A DNA stretch of 64,000 nt from NCBI GenBank assembly GCA_030522415.1, contig CM060106.1, forward strand, positions 31,910,485 to 31,974,484, read 5' to 3'. Shown in pieces: positions 37,976 through 49,410 of the stretch (positions are counted from its first letter, which is position 1; each line of letters starts with the position of its first letter). Origin of the DNA: Channallabes apus (taxonomy: Eukaryota > Chordata > Actinopteri > Siluriformes > Clariidae). Made by a program: the position numbers and the translations under genes. Below the pieces are notes generated by a model that was given only the letters and a program-made list of their open reading frames with translations, ran no database searches and was not told the DNA's origin.

Positions 37976-39038
37976 AGGGAGGAGGGATCTTAATGTGTAT
38001 GGACAATGAAAGGCTGATAATGGAAGTGTGATCTGTAAGAGTGTCAACTGCGTGTTTATCGTCTTTCTTACAGTATATGGATGTGGAATTGTGTACGAAG
38101 GGTTCTGAGTGTAAGGATACTTCAGAGTTCAAACGGATATGGCGTGAATAATGGGAGAAGACTAGACGAGCACCCGAGCCAAGTTAGAACAGCGATGTCA
38201 GGCCTGGGGTGCATGTATTACAGGAGAGAAGATCCCAAAGCTGCTTAGAGATAGAAAGCTAAGAGTTGGGTTTTAGAAAATATCTACATCACTTATTAAT
38301 ATTATAAAATTGACTAATAGCATTTTTAAACCTTTTATAAAAAAAAAATAAAAAATGACACTTTTTGTTTACATTACACATTCCTCTTCATTTTATCCTA
38401 AGGGTGGGTAATAATTTGCTCTTATTATTAAAAAAGCCGTACTGTACACTCTATTGGACCTATACTGTTGAGCAACACCAGGCCCATTTATCTTCTTATC
38501 ACCGTACCTGCAACACAATACTAAAACTACCGTGTTCCCTCAAAGCCACTCAGTGTGCTCTTCTCCTCCCTGACTTTCCGGATTCTCTGCACTCAGCTCC
38601 AAAAGATTGCTCGGTGATTTCAAATATTCATCAAACAGAGGAGGAGAAGAGAGAGCCCTCTCCATCCCACCGCAGTCCTTTACCAATTATTTTGAGTAAC
38701 TGCTGACAGGTACTAGTCCTTTTGCACAGCCGTTCCATCTTTCCCCCTGCTGAGGAAGAAGCCGCTACGCTCCAGGGAAGAGGAGGAGAAGAGGAACGAG
38801 GGGGCTGCCTGCCCCAAACTCTATGCACTTTGATTTTTGCAAATAGTTGCTTGGCTAGACCAGACATCTATGGAATCAACATAAGGATAATCACAAGACA
38901 CGCTGTCAAACTGACAAATAGGTCTGAAAGAAAGCAAATACACAATAATGACTCATTAAGACAGGGATTTGGATCAACAAAGGGCCTATTGAGGACTGTC
39001 AGCAAACAACTGTGCTAATAAAGAGAGAAACAACAAAG

Positions 39039-39039
<1 letters not shown>

Positions 39040-39074
<35 letters not shown>
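39040..39074 (+). repeat. (CA)n microsatellite
   Basis: About 17 perfect CA units. Confidence 0.96.
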
Positions 39075-39076
<2 letters not shown>

Positions 39077-40097
39077 GAAGTATCACAAACCGCTTTTACA
39101 GCACACGTCAAATCAGCGGTACCGTGTGTCACTGCAGAAGGAGCATAAACGGAAGATTGTCATGTACTTGCGTGTGTTAACAATGTTTCATCTTTTGAGG
39201 ACATACGGAGATTACAACAATAAATAATGAACAAACGATAAATAAATAAATTTAAAAAACACTAAATCCAGTTTTATGTTTTATTTTCGTCCATCTGTGC
39301 TTACAAAACAAAATGTGGGCCGGTATTCAGAATCTTTTCTGTGTATCATCCATTTGTGCCCTAGAAAACACAGTCACGTCTTTACTGACAAAATCCGGTC
39401 ACATGTACAGTACAGCATGATGGGTTTCACCGCCATTCTGGTTTTATTTTGCAAAACACTATACATCCATATTCAAGAGTTGGGCCAAAATGGAGAAATC
39501 AGCCTGCAGTCGTGTTTGTTGCAATGTAAATATGCAACTTTATACCAGTAATGAGTTTTTATATATTTAAATTAAAATAAATAATAAAGCATCCTTTGGT
39601 TGCGATTTTGTATTGAGTCATCCGGCAGCAAACTGAAACAAGCAACAACAAAAAAAACAGTGAGCTTTGCACACTAAACCTTTTAAATGACAAAGATCAT
39701 AAGAAAGATCAAAAACCATGCAAAGACTTCAGCAATGTATCATAAGCATCCTCCTCCTCTACCAGTATCAGTTTCAGTTCTGTACCAGTAATTCACTAGT
39801 TAACAACAGCACCTTGTCATAAAGGTCTGTACTTGTAAATCTGTAAATCTTTCAAATTCCCTAGAAATCCACGCATTTAGAAATGCATTTAGTTCAGCTG
39901 CTATTTAGCCCAGAACTGAACATGTGACCGACAAAACTGATTTAATCGCCTTTTTCTTCCAGACGATTTTTTACAGTATATGTCTGAGGAATGTATATTG
40001 TCTGGAATTTATAAGGTCTTGTTTATTGTGTTTTGAAGTGAAATATAATCATATATGTATAAACTACTAACATAAATAATTATAAGGGGGGGAAAAA

Positions 40098-40190
40098 GGA
40101 GACAAGGAGAACATGAGAAACTCTAGACAGTAGCCCAGGCTCAGGATCAAGTGGGGATCTACAGTACCTGCTGCGCCAGCGTGCCACCCT
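40098..40190 (-). mobile_element. SINE fragment with degraded tRNA-like head
   Basis: Minus-strand AGGGTGGCACGCTGGCGCAG followed by a degraded body ending near CATGTTCTCCTTGTCTCC resembles the 5' half of a common fish SINE. The B-box is not intact. Confidence 0.5.
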
Positions 40191-40507
40191 AAAAGTTTAT
40201 ATATTCCCAAAATGCATATTAAAAGATGGATCTCGGGTTTCTGCAACAACACATGGTGTAGGTGCTGTGGTGGGATATTTCATATGTACGATAGAAGTGT
40301 GATTTCATCACTTTAACATGAACTCATTTTAGTGCATGTATTATTTTTATGCAAATTGTCATTATCTAGCTTGTAATTTTTAGCTAGATTGCAATCTAGA
40401 GTTTAGATTTGGTTAAGTAACAACACAGGCCTGGTTGCAGAAGGAGCATCGTATACAGTACGTGTGTAAGAAAACAGTTATATATGAATATTTACAGTAT
40501 AATACGT

Positions 40508-40553
40508 ATTATTATTATTATTACTATTATTACTATTCTTATTATTATTATTT
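40508..40553 (+). repeat. (TTA)n trinucleotide repeat
   Basis: Imperfect TTA units with TTAC and TTC interruptions. Confidence 0.92.
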
Positions 40554-40972
40554 AAAATACACTTTGGAAAGTGAAAGGACCATGGTGAAAAGATTTTTTC
40601 CTGATTTTGAGTGAAGTTTGGATTCGGTGGATCTTATTGCAGGATACGCACTCATTTAATCTGTGAATGTTTTACACATAAATTGTAAAATAGAGATTTT
40701 CTCATCTTCTGATAATGAGGGGTGTTAACTTTTGCACTAAAAACTATGTGTCAATTGTGTCAACAGCATGGCACTAGTAATGTGACACTCTGTATTACTA
40801 CAGTGCACTGAGAAATAATGTAATGATGGCGGATGAAAAAAAAAAAGAAGAAAAGAAAAAAGAAAAAGATATGAAGATATAAACTCTTGAACTTTGTACT
40901 GTATATCGACTTTCCCAGGTTGTCATGCACAGCTGGCTGTAAGACGGTGTCTAATTGAGTGAGGTTTACTGT

Positions 40973-41049
40973 GGGAACAGGGAGCAGGGACGGGGTGCAG
41001 GGACGGGGAGCGGGGATGTGGGGAGCTGCGACGGGGGAGCGGGGTCGGC
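40973..41049 (+). repeat. G-rich block with at least ten G tracts (candidate quadruplex)
   Basis: Short imperfect units of the type AGGGACGGGGTGC / AGGGACGGGGAGC / GGGGATGTGGGG repeat across about 75 bases. The plus strand has many GGG or GGGG tracts at close spacing. It is an irregular minisatellite and not a plain homopolymer. Confidence 0.75.
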
Positions 41050-42562
41050 TGCTTGGGTGTTTTGTGTGCCTCTACTCCGGCAGAACCTGCGCATGATTTT
41101 AATCCCATCGGCTGCCAGTGACCCGTCTCGCTGCACCGCGATGGTATCAGCCAGCACGCAAACTGTTTCTAATTGAAAAAAGTCCTGCACCATGTCTAAA
41201 CCTCTCCGCGCAACTCCAGCGCATGTTGTGTGTGCATGCTGAATCGGATTCCTAAGAGGCTTAGGAGCATGCATGCTTGTCGTGTGTGTGTGTGTGTGTG
41301 TTTGTACGCGTACGCGCATGTGAGTTTGTGTTACAGTTAAAAGAGAGAGGTGGAGTAGATTATGATTGGACAGAGCCAGGAAAAGGAAGGTATTAAGCAC
41401 CTTCATGGGGTTTTAATTACATAAAGTCCACCTCTGTAGCAGCACACTATAAATACATCAGCGTTCCCCTGTGGCAGTGTAGTTAGCATGGCCTAAAGCA
41501 TCTCATACCTCAGTGCGAAGACAAGAATGCATGCTCTCGCAGGCGTGTAGTCGCCCTACCTCAAACATGCACATTAAGCCATACTATATTACCATAAAAT
41601 TAGGACGACTGTATTTCAGTCTAATTCCAGTTCAAACAGATATTTAAAAAAGAAAAAGAAGGAGAAAAAAAAATCAAGTTTAAAAAAAAAAGATAGAGAC
41701 GGAGACAGAGAGAGAGAGACAGACTCACAGGGGAATATGAGATGAATCCAGGTCTTAGGGGTGTTCCAGCAAGTAAAATAAGGTTGAACCTCAATAGGAT
41801 CAACATTCAGGGCAAAACGGCAATAAAAGTAGAAATGTGACAGAGAAAATGATCTGTAATTAGGACAAACAGCACTAAAAGCAAGTTCAAAGATAATTGT
41901 TTTTGGAAGGGTGCGTGCGCTTTGAATGAGAGGATTCCCAGGGTGACCAGTTTGTATAGAAATGGAGAACGAGAGAGATGAAGAAAAGAAAAAGGAATAA
42001 GGGCATTAAAGGGTTGTGCTTGAAAGTGAGACGGAGAGAGACGGAGACTCTTCTGGATGTGACTGAGACACAGGGTGAGCAGAAAGTCACAGAAGGTGAG
42101 ATCACGCTTCGGACTTAAGTAAATTGATAAAAAAAAAAAAAAAACAAGAAAGAGAGAGTGAGAGAGAGAGGTATAGCAAAAGGGGACAAAGACACCCTAC
42201 TGAATGTGTACCAATCCATCATAAGACCAGGCGTGGAAAAAAACAACAAGTGTCCACAACGCCCTTATCCCCTCACAAAGTCCCCTCACAAAGGCCTCTA
42301 TTGTTGCTGCTGTCTTTCCCAATACTCTGGCCTTTGATAAATTCTGCTTGCTAAAGAAAAAGCAGCACAATACATTGCAGGGGGGATGGGATAAAATACA
42401 TTATGAATTATGTTTTTTTTTTTTTTTTCCATAATGAGATATTCAGGTCTTAGCTTGGCTTGTCAGGATGACCTAAAGTGGATGATCTACATACTGTAGT
42501 AAAGTAAGTAGGGGTCACCTTGTATTTTTGGGGCAATTCTGGTGAAGTATATAAAAGATGCA

Positions 42563-42628
42563 TTTACATTTAGGCATTTGGCAGATGCTCTTATCCAGAG
42601 CAACATACAAAAGTGCTTTAAAGTTTCC
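42563..42628 (-). mobile_element. Second SINE 3' tail fragment beside the copy at 42641
   Basis: The stretch with ATTTGGCAGATGCTCTTATC and CAGAGCAACATACAA matches the 3' end of the same SINE type as the neighbour at 42641-42837, in the same orientation. It is either a truncated tandem copy or the older target of a nested insertion. Confidence 0.65.
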
Positions 42629-42640
42629 ACCATTTGTTCA

Positions 42641-42837
42641 TCAAAGCTGTAATGCTGTTTTTTTTTTACATTTAGGAGACATCTTTATCAAGAGTGACTT
42701 ACATTTTATCTCATTACACATTTGAGGGTCAAGGGCCTTGCTCAAGGGCCCAACTTGGTAGTCATGGGATTTGAACCTGAAACTTTCCAAGCCATTCTCC
42801 AAAGCCTGACCCACTGAGCTACCCCTGACCCCTGTTT
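42641..42837 (-). mobile_element. tRNA-derived SINE of the 'GGGCCCTTGAGCAAGGCCCTT' teleost type
   Basis: On the minus strand there is an A-box TAGCTCAGTGGG (42810-42821) and a B-box GGTTCAAATCC (42767-42777). The typical body follows (GCCCTTGAGCAAGGCCCTTG), with a tail AAGTCACTCTTGATAAAGAT and TCTCCTAAATG. It is nearly full length for this type. Confidence 0.8.
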
Positions 42838-43474
42838 GTAAAGGTACAAACTGATGTCTACCTTTAAACCTCCACAACGAACACATAAAATCGCTATCGA
42901 GCTGCATGTTACAACGCACTTTTCGACTGCTAAACTGCGAATCCACAATCGTAATTATGAAATTTTCCAAGCCATGAATCTGGGTCTGCTAAATTATTGA
43001 GCAATGTGCGAGACATGATCTTTCTTGCCGCAGTCAACTCTTAAGGGTTAAATATTACATCTGAAGAATGAGCAATAAAGCAAACATAATTAAATCCTGC
43101 ATAAAATATTCCTATTCCGTGGCCGTTTCCACCTGTCTGACAAATGATAGTTTTCTCCACATTTTCTCGTCTTCATCAAGGATGATGTCATTCCTGGCAC
43201 GTGTGTAACATAAGCTTAATTGTGTTTGAACGGACACTGGGCGAAACCTAAAAATACACACAATAGCACCGGGATGAGCAGAGCTCGTCTTTCAGCGTCG
43301 GGTGCTTTCTCTTGCGCGCAGGAATGAAACGGAAAAATGAATCAAAACCTATTGTCCTTAAAAAAAAATCACCACTATATTTAGCCCTTGAGACAAATCT
43401 TACTGTTGTTGTGTACTTGTGTGTGTGTGTGTGTATGTGTGAGAGTTTGTGTGATTGTGTGTAGGGAAGCTTGA

Positions 43475-43527
43475 GAGGGGAGGTGGAGGTGGAGGAGGAG
43501 GAGGAGGAGGAGGGAGGGGGGGGGGGT
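43475..43527 (+). repeat. (GGA)n repeat ending in a G run
   Basis: AGGTGG and GGA units end in a run of about nine G. It is purine-only on this strand and has enough G tracts for a quadruplex. Confidence 0.93.
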
Positions 43528-43619
43528 GTTGTGTGATGTGATCTCTGACTGAGCATGTATAAAAAGAGAAATAAAACAGAAAAGCAGTTCAACCGTGCAG
43601 TTTTTGCAATTAGAAAATA

Positions 43620-44130
43620 CACAAAAATAATTATTCCACAGCCCACTTGGGCGACACATCCTGAGTCAACGATGCATGGATCACGTGTTTAATAAAAAGG
43701 TTAATCAGTTGCTAATCAGAGGATTATTAACTTGATATTTTCTTTACAAAACCATTAATATTATGCCATAAATATTTAATGGTGATGGGTTGTTTTTTTT
43801 TTTTTTTTTTTAGGGTGCAGAAGAGGGGAAAGGATCGCTAGAATGAGCAATACGCAGGCTAATGTGCATTAATCATGCTTTGTTAAAGTCAAATAAATTC
43901 ATTCATGTTTATTAATACAACCTCGGAGACAGCAATACTCTTTACATTATTTAGAAAGTTATTAATCAAGTATTTGTCAGCAGTGCCACCGAAAAAAGCC
44001 TGAAGAGGTTACAGGCAAGCGAATACGGTCTGTAGGCCCAGACCCTCGGGCCACAGTTCATTAAGATTTAAGACGTGGGGGGGGAAACACGCTACACTAT
44101 GGGACATCAGTACCTTCGGGAATTGCAGGA
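43620..44130. promoter_or_regulatory. Candidate long conserved non-coding block split by a T run
   Basis: Two unique halves flank a T run at about 43792-43811. They carry many TAAT cores (GGTTAATCAG, GCTAATCAGAGG, GGATTATTAAC, GCATTAATCATGC, GTTATTAATCAAG) and a MEF2-like CCATAAATATTTAATGG. Confidence 0.4.
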
Positions 44131-45140
44131 CTAAAGGAGACCTGAAGTCGGAGTTCCGGCCAGAGATTTTCTGTCCTTCTCTTAACAAATTACCCTGATG
44201 ATTTGCTAATCAAAGCAAAACAAATATTGCTTTTTCGTTCGCTCCATTTATTTGAACGAACATACCATGCTCCCCAAAATATTCGTTCCCAGTTCAGATG
44301 TAATTAAATTGTGCCTTTAGTAAAAACATGCAGCGGTACTCCAATTAGTTCTGTTTTTGTCATTCAAAAAGAAAAAAGAAAAAGCAAGGGAAAAAAAAAT
44401 CAAAAATAATATTAATATTGGACTGAGGCACACCCAAGGCACACTCGCAAACTCATAGAGCGTGTGCGTTTTGACTGAGTCGAAACTGCATTTCTATTGA
44501 TTGCGTTTGAACGAGACGAACCTTTAGTGTGCGATTACGACGGTACTGTATATCTGAAGAGTTAAGCCGCCAATACGCGCTAGGAAAGTCGAGTCTGAAT
44601 CATCTCCAAACTGCAGGATTTTTATTTTGGAATGTGCACCAATTATAATCAGTGCTACACATGAAGGGAATGTTAATGGGGTTATCCTTATTGAGAGTTT
44701 AATTTAATCCAAGATTAAGTTTAACATGTATCTAGAAAATTTCGCACATTTGTCGTAAAAAAAAAACAAAAAAACACAATATTGAGTTAAAAAAAAAAAA
44801 AACACTGAGCATTTCATCAACCTCAGGTTTTTATATATATATATATATATTTTGGAAAAATTTGGTTTTTAGATATAATAAAAATGGAATTCACCAAGAG
44901 AGAATTTCTCATTCATTTCTGCTTTCTTTATCCCGCTATGTTTCAGTTTCTCCTTGCCATTCATTGTAGACATCACAAAGAAATTAAACTGCATTAGCAA
45001 GTCTCTTAACGCTGCACTTGAGGAGCCGTCACTGAATTGACTAACTAAATTGCTTATTTTCAGTCAAACTCAGGTTCTGCTTTTATTGAATAAGTGGATG
45101 GATTTCTCACTATATGCCATCCATCTACCTGTCGATGTAT

Positions 45141-45260
45141 CCATTCATTTCTACAACGATCCGGAGCTGGGCCTATACTGGATATACATATAGCGCATAC
45201 TTGGCTGTAATAGGGGATCAATTAAAAGCGGGCCGGTGCAAACTCATAAACCTGTGTGTG
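45141..45260 (-). mobile_element. Possible very old SINE tail
   Basis: CATTCATTTCTACAACGATC, GAGCTGGGCCTATACTGG and a later GGGCCGGTGCAAACTCA loosely resemble the reverse complement of a teleost SINE tail. The similarity is weak and the boundaries are guesses. Confidence 0.3.
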
Positions 45261-45729
45261 CCTGGGGCCGGTGGTAAATAATTGTTGAATAAAATGCTTG
45301 CTCCGTATTGTAGTCAGTCGGCGTCTCGGGATCCTAACATCTGGACGAGCCAAAGTCGAGGGTCTGGTACGACACCGGGGACTGCGTTTATTTATTTATT
45401 TTCACCGGGATAAACAAAAATAGTAGCGACGACTCGATATGATCGTGCGTGGCATTTCAACCACCTTTGCGTTCCATTGTCACAGAGAAAGAATGAAAAA
45501 AAAGAAGTGAAGAAGAAAGAGCACGAGCGAGTGGAGGAGGCTGAATATGAAAGAGTGAGAGAAAAGCAGAGTGGCGCTCCATTTTGCATCGGGGTTTAAG
45601 CACTGATTTCATCATCGGGCTAAAACACATAACTTTAAAAGTGAAATCAAATATTAAAAATGACAGGCGGTATAAGTGCGGTGACTGAGTCGGGGTCACG
45701 GAGGGAGGAGGCGCGGGCGGCTTGTCAGC

Positions 45730-45985
45730 CACTATCTGTCAGAGTGAATTAGAAACAATCAGGGCCGAGTGAAAGGGAAGGTGATTGTTATTAAGCAGCG
45801 GGGCTGCGAGCAAGCTCCCCCAGATGTGGCCATGCATATAAAAGAACAGGAAGCCAGCAGTTTAATTCAGGAAGCGCTGGCGAACATGGCCTGCACAAAG
45901 GAGGAAGGAGGGGGGAGTCGGAGAAAAAGGCCCTTTGTCACTAATAAGCTGGAAGTTACTTTGATAACAGGCAAGGGTTAGGCTC
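45730..45985. promoter_or_regulatory. Candidate conserved non-coding block
   Basis: Repeat-poor sequence with GTGAATTAGAAACAATCAGG, GTTATTAAGCAGCGGGGCTG, CAGTTTAATTCAGG, CACTAATAAGC and CTTTGATAACAGGC. It is open in one plus-strand frame (45769-45981, 70 codons), which I take as incidental. Confidence 0.4.
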
Positions 45986-46378
45986 GGGAATAAAGGCGCT
46001 TCTTTCGCAGAGCTTCTTCTTCTTCTTTCTTTTTTCCCAACCTCACTTTCCTCAATTCTTATTTCTCACCAGGCAGTCAATATCTGTACAGAAAAAAAAA
46101 TAATGGGAGTGGAGAAATCGGCAGTGATATGTAGATAAGTTGACCTTAACATGGAAGGGCTGAAGAGACAACTGGGCCCATATATATCAATTACACAGCT
46201 GCTGTCACACACAGATGATGTGGAAGACGATTGGGGACGGACACGTCCTCCCTTAGGTCCCTTAACAATCTCTCTCTCTCTCTCTGTCTCTGTCTCTCTC
46301 TGTCTCACAACTGAACCTGGTACCTGTCAATGCCATTAGAAGGTCCTCGAAAGCAGACATGGCTGACATCAAGGACAG

Positions 46379-46772
46379 AGTGAGTGAGTGAGTGAGTGAG
46401 TGAGTGAGTGAGTGAGTGAGCATGTGAATGAGTGAGCGAGTGGGTGCGTGAGTGATTGAATACGTGTGTGAGTGAGTGAGTGTGTGAATGAGTGTGTGAG
46501 TGAGTGAGTGAGTGAGTGAGTGAGTGAGTGAGTGAGTGAGTGAGTGAGTGAGCATGTAAGTCAGTGTGTGAATGACTGAGTAAAATGACAAAGTGAGCGA
46601 GTGAGTGTGAGTAACAAAATGAATGTGAGAGTGAAATAATGAGTGACTAAGTGAATGACAAAGCAAGTGAGTGATAATGTAAGTGTGTGTATGACTGACA
46701 GAGTGAGTGAGTGAGTGAGTGAGTGAGTAACAATAGTAAGTGAGTGAGTGACTGTCTGATTGACTGAGTGAC
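46379..46772 (+). repeat. (GTGA)n tandem array, about 390 bp, imperfect
   Basis: GAGTGAGTGA units run almost continuously, with interspersed variants such as GTGAATGA, GTGTGTGA and GTGACAAA. Perfect stretches at 46379-46420 and 46500-46550 suggest recent expansion inside an older, decayed array. The reading frames it opens on both strands are artefacts of the repeat. Confidence 0.95.
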
Positions 46773-46779
46773 AGCAAGT

Positions 46780-46832
46780 AGCGAGAGAGAGAGACAAAGA
46801 GAGACAGAGAGAAGAGAGAGAGAGAGAGAGAG

Positions 46833-46871
<39 letters not shown>

Positions 46872-46941
46872 GAGAGAGAGACAGAGACAGAGAGAGAGAC
46901 AGAGACAGAGACTGAGAGAGAGAGACAGAGACAAAGAGACC

Positions 46942-46979
<38 letters not shown>

Positions 46980-47006
46980 CAGAGAGAGAGAGACAGAGAG
47001 AGAGAC

Positions 47007-47053
<47 letters not shown>

Positions 47054-47069
47054 AGGAGAGAGAGAGACA

Positions 47070-47100
<31 letters not shown>

Positions 47101-47103
47101 GCA

Positions 47104-47135
<32 letters not shown>

Positions 47136-47206
47136 CAGAGAGAGAGAGAGAGACAGAGACAGAGAGAGAGACAGAGACAGAGACTGAGAGAGAGCAGACA
47201 GAGACA
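46780..47206 (+). repeat. (GA)n/(AGAGAC)n purine-rich array adjoining the gap
   Basis: About 430 bases consist almost only of GA with regularly placed C, giving units such as AGAGACAGAG. The array runs into the N gap and probably continues in it. One strand is nearly all purine. Confidence 0.95.
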
Positions 47207-47406
47207 NNNNNNNNNNNNNNNNNNNNNNNNNNNNNNNNNNNNNNNNNNNNNNNNNNNNNNNNNNNNNNNNNNNNNNNNNNNNNNNNNNNNNNNNNNNNNN
47301 NNNNNNNNNNNNNNNNNNNNNNNNNNNNNNNNNNNNNNNNNNNNNNNNNNNNNNNNNNNNNNNNNNNNNNNNNNNNNNNNNNNNNNNNNNNNNNNNNNNN
47401 NNNNNN
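47207..47406. other. Assembly gap (200 N)
   Basis: Exactly 200 N characters interrupt the sequence directly at the end of a long (GA)n/(AGAGAC)n array. The round length suggests a placeholder, so the true distance is unknown. Confidence 0.99.
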
Positions 47407-47566
47407 GATGCTGTAAAACATGCTATCAGTGTTGGAATATTTGTGGTCTCTAACGTGTCTGTTAAGGTCTCAGGAGAGATTCGAGTCCCATCATTTATTC
47501 TGTCCATCTGCCTGTCTGTCTAAAGCACAAGTGCTGCTAACTTCAGTCTTGCAACTCATAAGGAGG

Positions 47567-47595
47567 AAAATAATAATAATAATAATAATAATAAT
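47567..47595 (+). repeat. (AAT)n trinucleotide repeat
   Basis: About nine perfect AAT units. Confidence 0.95.
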
Positions 47596-48280
47596 GAAGC
47601 ATCTTTTCTATTTTCTATTCTAGCCTTTTTGGCAGCAGTGCTTTGATTTCCATTTTCCTTTGTAGTTAGAGATATGTGTGGAAATTATCCATGCCTTGAG
47701 TATTTTTTTTTCATGGTAATAGCTGTAACTGTTAAATAAAAGCCTTTTTTTCTCTCTCTCTCTCTCTCCCTCTCTGCTTTGGAGATTGTAAAGCATACTC
47801 ACATGCTCACCAGAGCATCTCTACGTTCTGCCTTTAAGGATGATGTGCGGAGCTGTGACTGGAAGGCTATGGTGTTAAACACGCTATCGCTAAACGTTAC
47901 CCGAGGGGATAACAGTGTATGTATATATATATAACAAGCTGAGAAGTGGAGAGGAGCGGAGAGGAGCGGAGAGAGGGGGGGTGAGGGAGGTGGGGGGGGG
48001 ATGAGCCAGTGAAAGGTGTACGGTTGAGAAGGATGAGACGGAGAGATGGAGAAAGGAGAGAGAGAGAGAGAGAGAGAGATCAGGAGATTGATATATAAAG
48101 TAGTTGATAAGTGTTAGAGAGGAAGAGCGAGAGAAAGAGAGACGGAGAGAGTTGTCTCCTCTCAGGACATGTCTTAGATTTCAGTGTGATTAGATAGTGA
48201 GGGATAGGGAGATGTTCTGAGGGAGCATTAGTAATTAATCACTGGAGAAGCTGGGATTTCCATTCACACTGTCTGGCCTA

Positions 48281-48322
48281 GTGTGTGTGTGTGTGTCTCT
48301 CTCTCTCTCCATCTCTCGCACC

Positions 48323-48353
<31 letters not shown>
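48281..48353 (+). repeat. Compound (GT)n(CT)n...(CA)n microsatellite
   Basis: GT units pass into CT units. After a 17-base spacer comes a CA stretch with an AA interruption. The GT and CA arms are inverted repeats and could pair. Confidence 0.93.
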
Positions 48354-48355
<2 letters not shown>

Positions 48356-48424
48356 GAAATAAACCACCACTTTATTCAACTAAAACACTAAATAGGAAAA
48401 AAAAAAAAAAAAGAAATCTTTAAA

Positions 48425-48555
48425 AATCTTAACCAGAGGCTTATGCAGTGAATCATATCCTTTTGTGCCAAGTGCTAATTATTACCGTGCCATAATGAGC
48501 TTCAGTCTCCGAGCATTAACACGTATCATTACTGAAGGAAGGGATGACCATAAAA
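48425..48555. promoter_or_regulatory. Candidate conserved non-coding block
   Basis: Compact unique stretch with GTGCTAATTATTACCG, CATAATGAGC and a GAGCATTAACACG core, between a poly-A run and an AAAT-rich region. Confidence 0.35.
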
Positions 48556-49060
48556 AATAAATAAAAAATTAAAAACGGCCTTGACGTTATCTTCTTCCAC
48601 CCTGATTTTTTAAATTTATTTATTTATTTATATATTTATATATTTATTTATTTCCCTCACCCACCCTTTCACTATGAATAAATTTAGTCTGTCCCGGACA
48701 TGAAAATGTCAAATACCTAAAATACACCTAGGCTAAATAGCGTATTAATTTTTAATGCTCGCTCATCCTATGCTGCTATTCTCATATCTGCCCCTGTCTG
48801 CCAACAGCTGTTGCAGCCTCCCTCTCTGGGAATTTATCATCCATCTAAAAGAGTAAGAGAGTATTGTTCCCGAAAAAAAAAAAAGAAAGAAAAAAAAAAG
48901 GAGGGAGGAAATTTTATTCAAGGATTTTTTTTAATTATTATTACGATTTGACACCTACATAATGAAACAAAGGATTGGATTTTAAAATCTCATTTCGCTT
49001 TATTTCATTTTATTTTATATAAATGCTCTGTCTGTGTATCAATGATATATCTATCAGTAG

Positions 49061-49101
49061 ATAAAGCGGTATAGAAGATGAATGAATGAATGAATGAATG
49101 A
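49061..49101 (+). mobile_element. SINE 3' tail remnant with (GAAT)n
   Basis: GATAAAGCGGTATAGAAGAT followed by GAATGAATGAATGAATGAAT is the characteristic tail (AAGCGGTAGAAAATGAATG-like) of the tRNA-derived SINE seen at 60036. No upstream body remains. Confidence 0.55.
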
Positions 49102-49365
49102 AAGATAAATAGATATTTATTTTTTGAAATGCACAGGAATGAGAGATCAAGTTAAACCACTAGAGCGTAGCTGAAATATTAAAATATAGTGTCGGGTAAT
49201 TTATTCCAAGGTTTTAGATGTCGTTTATTCTGTATGTACTGTTTTAAGTAACCATGTGATGGAGGAAAGATTCTTGTCCCGGGTTAAATCTGCTAAGTGC
49301 TTAGGATGAGTTCGAGGTCCCTGCTGTAGATCCTGGTCTGTGGTTAACTATGAGTACCTGCTCCG

Positions 49366-49382
49366 AGGTCAGTGTGAGGTGA
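49366..49382 (+). promoter_or_regulatory. DR5-type nuclear-receptor (retinoic acid response) motif
   Basis: AGGTCA (49366-49371), a five-base spacer GTGTG, then AGGTGA (49377-49382). Both halves fit the RGKTSA half-site, and five-base direct-repeat spacing is the classical RAR/RXR arrangement. By base composition roughly 0.4 such matches would be expected by chance in a window this size. Confidence 0.3.
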
Positions 49383-49410
49383 GATAAGGTGAGATAAGGT
49401 GAGATAATGT
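49380..49410 (+). promoter_or_regulatory. Three GATA motifs phased at 10 bp
   Basis: A ten-base unit GTGAGATAAG is repeated, giving AGATAA at 49382-49387, 49392-49397 and 49402-49407. Each fits WGATAR and they lie one helical turn apart. It overlaps the end of the DR5 motif. It may be just a short tandem repeat. Confidence 0.35.

Noticed and set aside
46768..47187. 139-codon plus-strand frame rich in Arg and Glu
   Set aside because: A translation of the (GA)n array.
46561..47421. Two 286-codon minus-strand frames
   Set aside because: They are built from GTGA/GA repeats (Ser-Leu and His-Ser runs) and cross the N gap, so they are not genes.
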